Below are positions 1 to 10,543 of a stretch of DNA of 64,000 nucleotides, piece by piece (position 1 is the stretch's first letter; each line of letters starts with the position of its first letter). Origin of the DNA: Inonotus obliquus (lineage: Eukaryota; Basidiomycota; Agaricomycetes; Hymenochaetales; Hymenochaetaceae); contig JAJHTX010000002.1 in NCBI GenBank assembly GCA_032164295.1, positions 2,480,001-2,544,000 of the forward strand, written 5' to 3'. The translations under genes and the position numbers were made by a program. The notes beneath the pieces are model-generated. The model was given only the letters and a program-made list of their open reading frames with translations, did no database searches and had not been told where the DNA came from.

Positions 1-1090
1 CATTCCCGCCAAGAAACCCTGGTTCTGAGTTCGATACAAGCCCTGGTTCTGATTATGACTAGAACGAGCTTGAGACTGGTGCCGCGAACGAGATTTCGTT
101 GTGTTATTGCGATGATGCTGCGACTGAGCGCGAGAATTAGCCCCCGACTGAGAACCGTGTCCATCGTGCGGTGTTTGCAAGGGAGCTTGTAGATCACTCA
201 TCGGAACCCATTTTGGCTTTTCTGCTAATCGAAAAGATATGAGCGCGTGCTGGTTCATAAACACCAGGTAGAATTAATAGAACGGGAGAAGTGAGATAGG
301 TAATGAGTAACATAGCCAGAGGTAGGTGCGATGAGATCGATAATGCGGAGAAGGAACTGAACATAGCCAAAGAGGGACATAAGAAGAAAAGCCACTTGTT
401 CTCACCTTTCTTCGACGGACCATCCCTTCTGTCTGTCTCAGCAATAGAGCCCGCAGCCGATGTTGATGAAGAAGGAACACCTTTCCCCATCTCCGGCCAA
501 CTCTCAGCATCGTCCAGGCTGGGTGGTGTACGAGATGCTGATGAAGCATTCGCACGACCTGGAGCACGGCCATGAGGCGGAATGCGAACCACAAAAGGGT
601 CGTGGTCTCCACTCGATGCATTCTCTTGTGACGAAGACATACTTACGCCATTCACTGACGCCCGACTCGACACAGTAGACGACTGCTGAGAAACGGTTTC
701 AGTCTGGACAGAAGCGCTTGCGTGTACCTGGGTTTGTTGCTGTTGCTGTTGCACAGCTGCACGCGCCATCTGCTCTTTCCGTGCCGTCCATACATTTGTT
801 GGAGGTTTGGAGGGACTTTTAGGTATCGGAGGAAAGGCCTGCTGCTCTTCGATGCTTGTTTGGGAGGAAGACGGAGGCGGTGAGCCAGGAAGCGTAGGGG
901 CAGCAGATGAGTTGGGAGTTAAGATTCTGCTCGATGACGCTGGTGAAGTTGACTCTTCTCCCGAGCGCGTCTTTCCATTATGTCCCGAAGTACGCGTACG
1001 AGACGCAGTGCCTGCTCGACGAGCGTGATCAGCATAAGATAAAAGAGGCGGCTTCGCAGCAGATAGATTCGATGACGACGGTGCTGCCAT
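1..1090 (-). CDS. La-related protein (LARP1-like), N-terminal part, truncated by the window edge
   Basis: The N-terminus is a long disordered Ser/Pro/Gln-rich region. It carries short motifs usual in fungal LARPs: SYADHARR near residue 25, AFPPIP near 90, NVWTARKEQMA near 105 followed by a run of six Gln, and SWPEMGKG near 200. An intron (about 222-405) joins KK to EKPKWVPM, the basic KPKWV motif that often precedes the La domain; the La domain itself would lie beyond position 1. Family members bind RNA, often poly(A) or 5' TOP-type mRNA, in the cytoplasm; that role is inferred. The acceptor is a tandem NAGNAG (TTAGCAG), so one residue may be optional. Start taken at the ATG giving MAAPSSSN; an in-frame ATG lies 27 bases upstream at 1117. 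Only about 300 residues are visible. Confidence 0.72.
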
Positions 1091-1117
1091 ACTGAGGGCT
1101 ATTCGTCGGCCAAACAA

Positions 1118-1548
1118 AGCTTTGTAATATATAGAATGACCAACGAGGCTTTCAAGAGACGGCTACAGGCTATAAGGACGACGAAGGAGATGGATGTGAT
1201 GGATGGGAGGCGAGGCGAAAGTTGGAGAAAGGAGGGTGGAGGAGGAGGAACTGGTACTGGGACTGGAGAGTGTTACGGCTATCTCACCTCACAGCAGCAG
1301 ACCCAGACCCAAGTCATACTTGTTTCCTTATCGGGAAACACATTTTGTAAAATTATCTCAAAAAATCCCTTATGTGGGTTAATCACGTGAAGGCTCATCC
1401 TAGGAAGTCCATTCCTCCGCTTTTTTCGCCATTTTTTTCCTTCCTTTTGACTATCACCGGTCACCTGTGCAATTCGAATATCGGATTATTGATAAGGGTT
1501 GCTTTTGCGAGCATCTCGAAGGTCGGCTTGCATGATTCCCTATTCAAG
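1118..1548. other. intergenic region between a leftward LARP gene and a rightward small gene
   Basis: No convincing gene. It should hold the leftward LARP promoter and perhaps that of the next gene. A purine-rich stretch (about 1170-1270) includes GGAGG and short GGTACTGG-like repeats. No clear TATA box was assigned. Confidence 0.4.
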
Positions 1549-2208
1549 ATGCCCTGCAGTCTCTGCGTCTTTTCTCGACGATCGGGTTCTCGATTTTCTC
1601 CTATCACGTTACCTCTGATTCAATCAGCTGCTTCAAGAACCCCGAATATTCTCTATTTTAGTGGACTATATATTTCTCCGCCGAGGCCAGTGCTTTTTGG
1701 ATCCAAGACTAAAGATTACAGCGATCCAGTTTCTGTGACGAACACAGATAAGCAAAATGTTGAGGAACTTGAAGAAAAGAAGGTGGCATAGATTGTGAGG
1801 AGACTTGTACGAGTGAGTATACTTTACTATCATTTCGAAGGCATTTAATTACTGAGCAATGGTAGGACGCATCATAACGTCCTCATATGAGGGCCTGAGA
1901 GCCGCGAGAACATCAGCCGTCTGCTTGTCCCCCGTAAGTTATCGCTCAACGCACATTTGTTTGGTTACTGTTGAACTGACTATTACGATTTTCAATAGGG
2001 AGATTCCAGCCCCGTTTTTCTCCCTTGCATTCGGTTCCGGGACTTGGTCGCCCATGCTGTCATTATGGGGACTGTAAGTGCTGGTATCCTTTCATTGAAT
2101 CGATATTCATTGTACACCTTCGTACAGGGAGGAATCACTGCTGTAGCAGTCATGACTCCTGTCTCGGATGCGGTCGTCGAAAGTATTAGCAATAGCCTTC
2201 TCATTTGA
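1549..2208 (+). CDS. unrecognised small spliced gene with a hydrophobic C-terminus; 5' end unresolved
   Basis: I do not recognise the product. The support is splice structure. Three exon segments stay in one frame across two phase-0 introns with good consensus: GTAAGT at 1934 to CAATAG ending 1998, and GTAAGT at 2074 to TACAG ending 2127. The joined C-terminal part reads about 75 residues (GRIITSSYEGL ... VESISNSLLI) and holds a hydrophobic stretch around VAHAVIMGTGGITAV that could be membrane-associated. An upstream open frame (MPCSLCVFSRRSGSR, from 1549) is Ser/Arg-rich like a mitochondrial presequence. It stops at 1791, and I could not join it cleanly to the later exons. A possible donor GTGAGT lies at 1813. 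Confidence 0.35.
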
Positions 2209-3289
2209 AGCTTCTGCACATGTCGCGGATGAAGGTATTCTTTATAACGTTGTTGTACAAGATCATTTTCTGCTCCCCAGCGATTACAGACTACAGGCTT
2301 TAGGGAACTTTTTGTCATCTTAGGTACAAACATACGCCCAAGGATGCACATCTCGGCTTCGTCCTTAGCTCTGTGCATACCGGAGGATGCAGGAGGAGGG
2401 TCGTTTGGAGACTTAAAAGATTAATCTGCCATAGTAAAAGACCATGCTTATTCGCGAGTGGGAGACGGCCAGTTATTACTCGCTCGATAAACCCGGACAT
2501 CATAGCCTGCCACGGGCCGTTCTTGTCAGGTTCGTCTAACATACCCACCCGTCTTTCTAAGATTCTGCATCCAAATGGACATCCTTTTGGATTGTAACAG
2601 GTGGTTACTGAGACTCAGAAGGAACCTCAATCTCGTTCTCCAACACCAAGCAAACAAATTCTTCATGGTCGTTTATATTCCCACTCACTCTCCAAGTATT
2701 TCTCACATTCACGCTCACGCTCCTGCCTGTCATCTCTTGAAACAGAAGTCTTACCCCCTACCGCAACCTCACCAAGATCTCGGCGCCGCCCCAACCCCAA
2801 CCTCTAAGGAACCCCCTACAGCTGAATTCGGGTTGGAGCGGAACACGTATGTCGGGGGGAGCTCCTCTGTACCAAGGAACAATTGAGGCCTTGTACGAAT
2901 ATATCAGCTTATGCGTTGACTGTGGCCAGTTTCAAATAGAGTCAGAAGCAGATCTTGAAGAAGACCACCCCGACTTCTCCGGCGGACACAAAGAGAGAGT
3001 AATTGAAAAGAAGTACTGCTGTCCTTCTCACCGCTGCCATTATTGTACGGAAATGATAAAGCATTTGGGCGTAGAGGGGATTGTCATGCTCACCGGAATT
3101 CCCTAGTATTATTCGCTCATTCTGCAAAAATAGACGTGCAAAGGAGGGTGTGTTATAAAACGTGCCGACCTGTAATAGCATTTACGTCATGCAGTGATGA
3201 TCGCAGCACCGAGGCTGCGGCACAGTACCTTGGTCGTCTAGCTTAAGCTATTACCTTCCACCATCCTCACTTGAACATAAACTACCACC
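2209..3289. other. intergenic region upstream of the Pmp3 genes; weak open frames only
   Basis: Several short open frames occur on both strands. Examples are an 85-codon plus frame from 2849 with a Cys-rich tail (CCPSHRCHYC), and minus frames at 1992-2378 and 2315-2548. None shows a recognisable family or convincing splice structure. The last 100 bases before 3290 would be the promoter of the first Pmp3 gene. Confidence 0.35.
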
Positions 3290-3825
3290 ATGCCCGTCCA
3301 AGGCACTGATATCCTCCTCGTTGCCGTACGTCCTCCCATCTATCATCGTCACTTGACATGCTGAAAGGCCATTTCGGATTATAGATTGCAATAATATTCC
3401 CTCCTGCAGCAGCGCTATTCATCGCAGGATGTGGCTGTGATTTACTCATTAATATCCTTCTTACATGGTTAGTCTATTATACCATATTTCTACGTTAAAT
3501 AAAGTCCGCCTAACCTTCTTCTATGATAGCCTTGGGTATTTCCCAGGTCTTCTCGTGAGTCCCTTTTTATGCAATTGACGAATTAGCAATTTCCTTAATA
3601 ATGTACTTTCAGCATGCTTTCTGGCTCGTGTACAAGAAGATGAAGGCGGAGGAGACCTACGGCATCGGGGGCTACCGTTGTAGGTTTTATTCATTCCATC
3701 TGACTTTGACTGAGAAGTGCAAACTGACTCGCACAACTGCAGACGTCGGGAACGGAGGCTTCCAACCCACATATGCTCCACCAGCGGGCGGTCAGGCGCC
3801 ACCCAACTACGGTGGGACTAGTTAG
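3290..3825 (+). CDS. Pmp3/UPF0057 plasma-membrane proteolipid
   Basis: Five exons (3290-3325, 3385-3467, 3530-3554, 3613-3679, 3743-3825) give a protein of about 93 residues. It has the Pmp3 core: IAIIFPPAAALFIAGCGCD, then LLINILLTC, LGYFPGLL and HAFWLVYKK, giving two membrane helices around a short turn. Members are small hydrophobic proteins linked in yeast and plants to membrane potential and salt tolerance. The protein is longer than the classic 55-residue form because of a Gly/Pro/Tyr-rich tail (GNGGFQPTYAPPAGG), as is common in fungi. All four introns have GT...AG ends and keep frame. Its neighbour at 4206 is a paralog with three introns at equivalent places. Confidence 0.93.
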
Positions 3826-4205
3826 TTGTGATGTAGTGGCGGCTCGAACTGAAAGTGCATAAAAACTCTAATTTGATGTGTTCAAGAACTCGACTCATAA
3901 AATATATCGTTTTCATGTCGCAAGGTCTAACAGTAAAAACAAAAACCGATTAACTATATTTGCTGGGAATCAGTGAATTGGAAATAGCGTATGTACTATC
4001 CTTATACTCCGTTTGGGAGGAAGGCCTTGAAACAGTCTGCAAGGAGGAAAGTCTTAGCGGAACGGATATCTTCGAACCCCGATGATATGCCATGCAATGT
4101 GGCGGCCACTCTCAAAAAGACTCGAGTTGCTGCAGCTCGGGAGGTACATTGTCTTCTCGCCACCGTATTCGTACATATCTTACAGTCAAAGTAAACCTCG
4201 GAAAG

Positions 4206-4557
4206 ATGGGAGCATTGAGAACAGCGTTTGCGATCCTAGTATGTCAATCCTTTTTTGCAGTCACGTTCTGCGCTCAAAGAGATAAATCTCGATAGTTCGC
4301 TATCTTTTTGCCGCCGCTTGGAGTACTCATCCATAACCGCTTCGTCTGCAATGTCGACTTTCTCATCAACATTCTTCTCACAATGTCCGTCATACTCTTT
4401 GATTCTGCAAGATGATACTAACCTTGGTTCCCAATAGTCTCGGATACATCCCTGGCATCATTGTAAGCAGCTCACGTACATTGCGACGTACAGGTTTCCT
4501 CAGATATTGGCCGCTGTCTAGCATGCGCTTTATCTCATACTACTCAAAAACCGATAG
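4206..4557 (+). CDS. second Pmp3/UPF0057 proteolipid, short form
   Basis: Four small exons (4206-4238, 4296-4384, 4438-4462, 4522-4557) join in frame into a 60-residue protein that no single open frame shows. Order: MGALRTAFAIL, then FAIFLPPLGVLIHN, DFLINILLTI, LGYIPGII, HALYLILLKNR and stop. That is the typical size of Pmp3, with two transmembrane helices. The turn carries RFVCNVD where family members usually have a GCG-D motif, so it is a divergent copy. The three introns match three of the four introns of the 3290 gene in place and phase: before the (I/F)A-I-F-P/LPP segment, after LLT, and before HA. This supports tandem duplication. The short first exon is the least certain part. Confidence 0.8.
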
Positions 4558-4917
4558 AGTAGTTCATGTAAGCCCTAGATTTCTCCGGCGTAATCATGGT
4601 TCGACGGTAGACTCTGCTAGGGAAGCGGGCTTAGACTCATACCATGTACATAGGAACATGTGTTCGGTATCTGTAATTCTGTGAATGAGCGAAGTCTGTC
4701 CTAAACTGTAGGGATGAACAGAACTTGCCTCAGTTGTTTGCAACATCCACGAGTGAAGCTGCTGAGACAGTGAGAGATGTTCGTGAATCGTGTGGCGCAC
4801 CATCCACACCAGTCACGTGCCTTGATTTATGTTTACACATGCTTGTGGCAGTGCTTTCAAGTGGGCAACAATCTCGCTCGGAGACGAAACCAATGAACAA
4901 ACGCTCACTGTAAAAGT

Positions 4918-5628
4918 ATGGATCCAATTGAGCAGGCTAGAAAACTCGAATCATCCCATCATTCTTATTCTGCTTCAAGAAATCGTAGACCCTCACACCG
5001 ATACAGGTCCGCATCATTCCCAATTTCCTCAACGATTCTCTTCTTGAATAACAGATACTGTTACACGCAACTTCTGCGGTGTATTCGATCCGGCATGAAA
5101 ACAGAGGCCATCGTGCTCAATCGTACACGGATGATGATGTGAATGAGCTTGTCGAAATCCGGGCTCGGCAGAGGACATTCGGTGGTGCCTACACGCGAAC
5201 AGCGATAGGAACTTTAGGATATGCTATCGCTTTCCTCAGGTTATTCGACAGACGATTCTACCGTAGTACGTATAGTTATCTCGCTTCTTGATTCTGGTTT
5301 ATGAACGGCAGAACAAATCCTCTCGCTGCCATGGATAGTCGGACTCTTGTACACCGTTCTGGCCGCATCGCTTTTCATCCTCTCTTTCTTCCGCTCACAT
5401 CATAGTAAGCACGACTTTTCGGACCGCTACCTCCACCATCGCGGTCCAGGTGGCGCCAGTAATACGTACAATCTTCCAATCGTCAAAACTGTCGGCCAAA
5501 CTGGAAAGCGAATATTCGGACGTCCATTCGCAACGGCAGGGTGGATCGTGCTCGCAGTCTCATTTGTGGTTGTTTGTGTCGAGATCACACTACTCGTGCT
5601 AATATTACAGCTACGTCTTTGTGAGTGA
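4918..5628 (+). CDS. DUF202-domain membrane protein
   Basis: The coding core is clear: VNELVEIRARQRTFGG, then YTRTAIGTLGYAIAFLRLF, DRRFYR, and after an intron ending at 5311 a helix near IVGLLYTVLAASLFILSFF. A last helix follows, AGWIVLAVSFVVVCVEI. The E-IRARQRTF-G-AY-RTAI pattern and three helices fit the DUF202 family, also found as the C-terminal part of vacuolar transporter chaperone subunits; function unknown. The N-terminal exon starts MDPIEQARKLE (4918). The next join is not fully settled; a donor near 5005 with acceptor at 5104 keeps frame (HRYR to GHRAQSY). The end reads LQLRL plus CE and stop at 5628. Alternatively, a GTGAGT donor just before it and an acceptor 45 bases on would make a stop at the junction. 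Confidence 0.75.
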
Positions 5629-6166
5629 ACCACTCTCCGTCTAATTATTTCTTACGGAACTCAGAAACTCGGTTCCCAACAAGAACCTTGCACTGTAGCC
5701 CGCTTCAAAGGTCTACACATGTTTAGAGCTCCTGAGCTGTCGAACTCGTTCAATGGAATTATCGAAAAGCGCAGCTTGCTTCCACGATCGAACTACGGAA
5801 AACGTGGTTTTACGCTCAATTGATTGCACATATATGTCGTCGATTGCACAGATCAACCATTTAGGTAAAAGCAAGATAGAATGAGCAGCAGAACTGTATA
5901 TTCGTGACATTTGAAACTTATAATATAGAAAAGAGAGCAATTCCTCGTGCAAGAATATAGATAGTTATACAACAGTACATGCAGGTGGGATAACATACAT
6001 TGAAATAATGCTACATACGTTAGTGCAAAGTGAATGATGATGTTCCACAGACCAACAACAGCATACAACAACAAAATAGAAATGAAGTGTGTGTCGCGGT
6101 GTTTGGTGAATATGTCCCTACAGAAAGGGATAAAAGTAATACTTGGTTCGATTCGTTCCTATTTCA
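5629..6166. other. intergenic, converging 3' ends
   Basis: Lies between the 3' ends of the DUF202 gene (+) and the large coiled-coil gene (-), so it should hold both 3' UTRs and poly(A) signals. It is fairly AT-rich. Only short open frames without recognisable content are present. Confidence 0.4.
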
Positions 6167-9100
6167 TCAACCGAATGGATCGTTGCTCTCCCGAGTATTG
6201 AGGTCATTCAGCGCGCGAGCAACCATGCCGGCGGCACGCCGGACAAGGTCCTTGTCGTCGGCGACAACTTTCGTCAGCCACTTGCTCTCAAAGCGATCTG
6301 GGTGCCAACGAAGTAATTGCTCCTTCAGTCGATCGCGAGCACTCTTCTTATCCGAGTGTGCAGGGGAAAGTACGAAAGTACCGATTGCATGTGTCGTGAG
6401 ATCCTCTGGGTCCGATGGCTGCCGTAGGACGGGCCATGGAATGGTCCGGAAGAAGAGAAGCTCTCGGTCTTTCAGCGAAGACCACGCGCTCTCATATGCG
6501 GCCCAAGCCCGCGCGATTTGCTCACGTCCGCCAGCCCTTGCGGCACCCGCAGCTGCGGCTTGAGCCATACGTTCTTGCTCCTGGCGAAGAGAGTCCCTTC
6601 GGAATTGTTCCTGTTGCCTGCGCGCGTTCTCTTCCTGTTTACGATGCCACTCGGCATGGGCTCGGGCTTCGTCATCGTCAAGCGGTGAGCTACTCGTATA
6701 CGAGCCCATACCAGCAGCGGACGGGGATTGAGCCGCGCCAGGTTTGCTAGTGTTGCTCGTCTTCCACGCGCCTGGAGGGGTCTTCTGCGACTCACTTGTC
6801 GCCGTACGGCTGCTACTTGAGCTTCCAGCACTTGCACTAGTTGGTCGCGAGGTTGATGACCAGGCTGAGGTCGCTGAGCTACCAGTCGATGCACGCGAGA
6901 AATCTGATGCGGCGCCAGAAGATGCAGAACTAGCCGAAGATCTTTGACTCCAGTTTGAGTGAATGCTACTCGCACTTGACGTGGCACGACCCGAGTGGAA
7001 GGCGGCTGCTGACGAAAAGGATGACGAGGGAATGGAGGAAGAGAAGGAACTGGAGGACGCAGCTCCTCGAGGATCCCGTCTACGAGCTTCCGATTGGAGT
7101 TTACGCTTCTCAAAGAATCGGACGAGTTCCTCCTGCTCTTTGATATCGATAGATTCCTCTCCAACTTGCTCCTCTGGCACCATGTCGTCTTCCTCCTTCT
7201 GTCTTCGTTGTTGTTCAAACTCCTGCATACGACGCTCTTCCTCTAGCTCCCTCTGCCTGCGACGGTCTCGCTCTCTGATTGTTTCCTTTTCTTTCCTTTC
7301 GCGATCCCTATCTTCCTTCTCCCTCTTCTGTCGCTCCTCCTCCTTTTCTTTCTCGAGCTTCTTCAGCACGTGAACCTCGACACGTTTCTTGTCCTCCTCT
7401 TCTCGCTGACGACGCAGGGTCAATTCCTTCTCCTTCCGCCGGCTCTCCTCGTTTCTGCGTTTCTCTTCTTCCTCCTCCCGTCGAGCAAGCTCCTCTTCGC
7501 GTACCTGGAGCTCCCTCCGCTGGCGTTCAAGTGCCTCTTCCTTCGCGAGCAGCTCTTCCTCTTTACGGCGGCGTGCAAGGGCTTCCTCACGCTGATGTAG
7601 GTCCCACGCCTTCTGCTTCAGCTCATCCTCCTTTGCTCGAATCTCATCCTCCCTCCGACGTTGCTCCGCAAGACGCTCTTCTTCCTTCTGCTTCCTCAAA
7701 GCTTCCTCACGCTCCCTCGCTTCCTTCCTCTGTTGCTCCTCTTGAAGTTTATGCTTCTCGAGTTTCAGTTCCTCGAGTTTCTTCACTAGGTCTTCTTCTT
7801 TTCGTCGCTGTTCCTCCAGCTCAGCCTTTCTCTGCGCCTCCAGAAGTCGGTACTGCCTCTCCAACTCCGCCTCCTTTTTCTTCAAGAGCTCCAGTTGACG
7901 TGTTTGTTCGGCGATATCACGCTCTTGTCGAATGCGATAAGACTCCTCCATCTTGCGCTTATGTCTACTCAGCTCCTCTTCTTTCTCTGCAAGTTCCCGT
8001 TCCTTCTGCGTCCGTAATTCTGACTCTCGTTGACGCTGAGCTTCGAGTACACGTCGCTGCTCCATGAACTCCGATTCCCGAGCAAGCAGAGCTGCTTCAT
8101 GCTCTTCCCGCATCTTGCGCTCCTGATCAACACGCTCGCCCTGTGGGAACTCGTCGTGCACCCCCCTGAGTTGCTGTTCTTCAAGTGGTTGCTCTTGCTG
8201 ACCGGTAGCTTCAAATCCACTCTCACGCATTCGCGCTGACAGCTCAGCTTCACGCCTTTCATGCGATTCCGTACGCCGTCGAAGTTCTTCAGCTTGTCTG
8301 TTGATATATTCTTCACGTTCTTTATGTTGACGCTCAGCTTCAAGCTTTGTGCGCATCTCCTCACGTTGTCGAAGCTCTCCAGCCTGTCGATCAACCGTCT
8401 CATCACCTTCATTCTGTCGTTGTTCCGCGTCACGTTCACGATCGCGTTCCCTCGCCATGCGTTCCGATAGAGCTGAGGTGGTAGCTTGGTCACGCAAATT
8501 CTCTGTAAGAGATCCGGAGGGAAGGAAAGCAACAGGTGGTCCTTCTTCAGCCACTTGTCTTGCAGGTCGTGACTTGGTGGTTCCACGCGAAAAGGAGCCA
8601 AACGGCTTGGTTCCTGGTTTGGTTTCTCGAGCTATCGGGTCGGAGTCTGATACCTCAGTTGACTGACGCGAAAGGCTACTTCCGGGAGCATTGATAGGTA
8701 TCGGAAGGGGAGAAGGTGATGGCGGCCTGGGAACAAACGGAGAGCGTCTTGAGCTCGAGGTAGATAAGGGTGTAGTTACTGGTGGGGATGGACTAGTCGT
8801 GTATTGGTCTGAGACAGGAATTGGGGAGCGCCTTGATGTACTGATAGCCGGAGTGCTTATAGGCAGAGACGTTCTCGGATTTGATGCAGGTTGAGTGGCT
8901 TGCGACTGATGTTGCTGCGAAGGCCTTCGCCCCGAGGGACCTGCACTCGTATCGCTGTCGTTACGCCCACGGTAGGAATGCACGCTTGGAGCTGGCGAGA
9001 TAGTCGGTGAAAACGAGCTCACAGTTCCGCTGGAACCGGTCGTCACATATACGTTGGACACTACAGGTATGATCCCTTTGTTTTCAGGCGGTTTCCATAT

Positions 9101-10543
9101 CTGCGCGGGTACTTCAGCAGTTCTCTGACTCTGAGCGAAGGCTGCTGCAGAGGAAGGTACAAAGGAAGTCGGTGCCAATCCGTGTGTAGGTGGTGAAACA
9201 CTTGTCCCTGGCGCACCGCTCGTCACGCCAGGGAAATGGCGGGCCCGGGCATTCTCGTGCTCAGCCCAAGATCGATCCGCTTCTCGAAGTCTCTCCTGTT
9301 CCCGTGAGTAAGGGTCCACGACCGACGGTCGACGGCTCATTGATTGCTGTCGCATATTCTCCTGGCTAGGCTTCCACAACCTATGCTGAGCATCAGTGTT
9401 CTTATAAGATGCGCTCTGAATGTATGATTGTGTATTAGGTGCTGCAGTATTTGCTGAGTACGGAATTGACATCGCAGAAGGCGGTGTTCTTCCTCCAGTC
9501 ATTCCATTGCGGCCTCTAGAACTAGGCTGATGATTCACGACACTGCCGCGTATGATGTTAAGGGGTGCGGTCTTCGTTGGCACGCTACATGCATGCTCCG
9601 CAGCGAGAATGGAAGTGCCCGCCATGGATAATTCATCATCAGAACCACTGGCATCACCCTCTGAGGCGCTTCCACTATCCTCTTCACCATCCCCGTTGTC
9701 TGAAGCTCTGTCAGTTTTATCATCAGACTCGGTATCTGACATTTCCCGTGGCTCCTCATTAATGCAAGATGAAGAGGGAAACACAGAGTCCCATGGGGAG
9801 TAACGACTGCTCTGCGATTGAGAATGGGGTTGCTGGTTACGAGTGGGAAAAAGGTCCTCTGTTATACTAGTACTCGGCTTGGGCATAGCACTACTTCCTC
9901 TTCTGTCCCGACTTATGCCAGGGCTCACTTCAGGAGCGTTCGATTTCAGCGATGTTACTGAGCGAGCAGAAGGTGCCCATGTCGCGATTCGTGGGGAAGT
10001 AGACGGTAACGATGCCATCTCACTGCTGTCGGCACCTGCGGGTTCCTGACGATGCGCTCTCGCTTGGTACATCTTTAACAGCTCCTCTTGCTCACGGATA
10101 AGCGCCTCTGCTTCTTCACTCTCCACTTGACCACCCATGCTAAGTCTTCTAAGCCCTCGCTCACGCTCGATAAGTTCTTTCTCCTCCTGCTCAAGTAGCC
10201 GTCGAATCTTCCCTTTCTGGGTTTCAAATTGACGATCAAGCTTTGCTTTAGCCGCTTGATAATTGGCGTCCGATGCCCCTCCACCTGAGACGTGAGGAAA
10301 CCTCGCAGAAAGAACGTCGATACGGTCTTGATACCCGGCCTCAGCTTGTTGCAAGAGCTCATTAAACCTCGCCTCCCGATTGCGACGCAGCTCGGAACGG
10401 AAGGGACCTAGCCACTCCTCTTCGTCGTCGGAAGCGGATGCGTTGGAAGGCGCGTGGGATGAGGAAGACGCGGTGCGCGAGATAGAACTTGAGCTGGGAC
10501 CAGCACCAGGGGTGGATGGCATCCGGGCCATCGTTGTCGCCAT
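6167..10543 (-). CDS. large coiled-coil protein with degenerate J-like C-terminal domain
   Basis: A single uninterrupted 1458-codon frame, with no intron needed. Residues about 1-60 are Ser-rich and 60-150 are charged helix (RFNELLQQAEAGYQDRID). About 150-700 is disordered Ser/Pro. About 700-1130 is an extended Glu/Arg/Gln/Lys coiled coil (REREEALRKQKEEERLAEQ and similar). About 1130-1300 is Ser/Ala-rich, and the C-terminal 110 residues are globular: WAAYESAWSSL, TIPWPVL, and LKEQLLRWHPDRF. The LLRWHPDRF segment contains the J-domain HPD triad and resembles the end of animal NFKBIL1; whether it stimulates Hsp70 is unknown. The same tail (W-AYE-SWS ... DIPWP ... LLRWHPD) occurs in the 19099 protein, so the two are paralogs. 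Start at MATTMARMPSTPG; it could be one of the next in-frame ATGs. Confidence 0.85.
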   Translation of the reverse strand: MATTMARMPSTPGAGPSSSSISRTASSSSHAPSNASASDDEEEWLGPFRSELRRNREARFNELLQQAEAGYQDRIDVLSARFPHVSGGGASDANYQAAKAKLDRQFETQKGKIRRLLEQEEKELIERERGLRRLSMGGQVESEEAEALIREQEELLKMYQARAHRQEPAGADSSEMASLPSTSPRIATWAPSARSVTSLKSNAPEVSPGISRDRRGSSAMPKPSTSITEDLFPTRNQQPHSQSQSSRYSPWDSVFPSSSCINEEPREMSDTESDDKTDRASDNGDGEEDSGSASEGDASGSDDELSMAGTSILAAEHACSVPTKTAPLNIIRGSVVNHQPSSRGRNGMTGGRTPPSAMSIPYSANTAAPNTQSYIQSASYKNTDAQHRLWKPSQENMRQQSMSRRPSVVDPYSREQERLREADRSWAEHENARARHFPGVTSGAPGTSVSPPTHGLAPTSFVPSSAAAFAQSQRTAEVPAQIWKPPENKGIIPVVSNVYVTTGSSGTVSSFSPTISPAPSVHSYRGRNDSDTSAGPSGRRPSQQHQSQATQPASNPRTSLPISTPAISTSRRSPIPVSDQYTTSPSPPVTTPLSTSSSRRSPFVPRPPSPSPLPIPINAPGSSLSRQSTEVSDSDPIARETKPGTKPFGSFSRGTTKSRPARQVAEEGPPVAFLPSGSLTENLRDQATTSALSERMARERDRERDAEQRQNEGDETVDRQAGELRQREEMRTKLEAERQHKEREEYINRQAEELRRRTESHERREAELSARMRESGFEATGQQEQPLEEQQLRGVHDEFPQGERVDQERKMREEHEAALLARESEFMEQRRVLEAQRQRESELRTQKERELAEKEEELSRHKRKMEESYRIRQERDIAEQTRQLELLKKKEAELERQYRLLEAQRKAELEEQRRKEEDLVKKLEELKLEKHKLQEEQQRKEAREREEALRKQKEEERLAEQRRREDEIRAKEDELKQKAWDLHQREEALARRRKEEELLAKEEALERQRRELQVREEELARREEEEEKRRNEESRRKEKELTLRRQREEEDKKRVEVHVLKKLEKEKEEERQKREKEDRDRERKEKETIRERDRRRQRELEEERRMQEFEQQRRQKEEDDMVPEEQVGEESIDIKEQEELVRFFEKRKLQSEARRRDPRGAASSSSFSSSIPSSSFSSAAAFHSGRATSSASSIHSNWSQRSSASSASSGAASDFSRASTGSSATSAWSSTSRPTSASAGSSSSSRTATSESQKTPPGAWKTSNTSKPGAAQSPSAAGMGSYTSSSPLDDDEARAHAEWHRKQEENARRQQEQFRRDSLRQEQERMAQAAAAGAARAGGREQIARAWAAYESAWSSLKDRELLFFRTIPWPVLRQPSDPEDLTTHAIGTFVLSPAHSDKKSARDRLKEQLLRWHPDRFESKWLTKVVADDKDLVRRAAGMVARALNDLNTRESNDPFG

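Noticed and set aside
4060..4095. TTCGAACCCC resembling a tRNA B box on the minus strand
   Set aside because: No A box or cloverleaf at the required distance.
6472..7218. 248-codon minus frame inside the large coiled-coil gene
   Set aside because: Out-of-frame shadow of the repetitive GAG/CGC-rich coding sequence; the same holds for the plus frames at 6963-8067.
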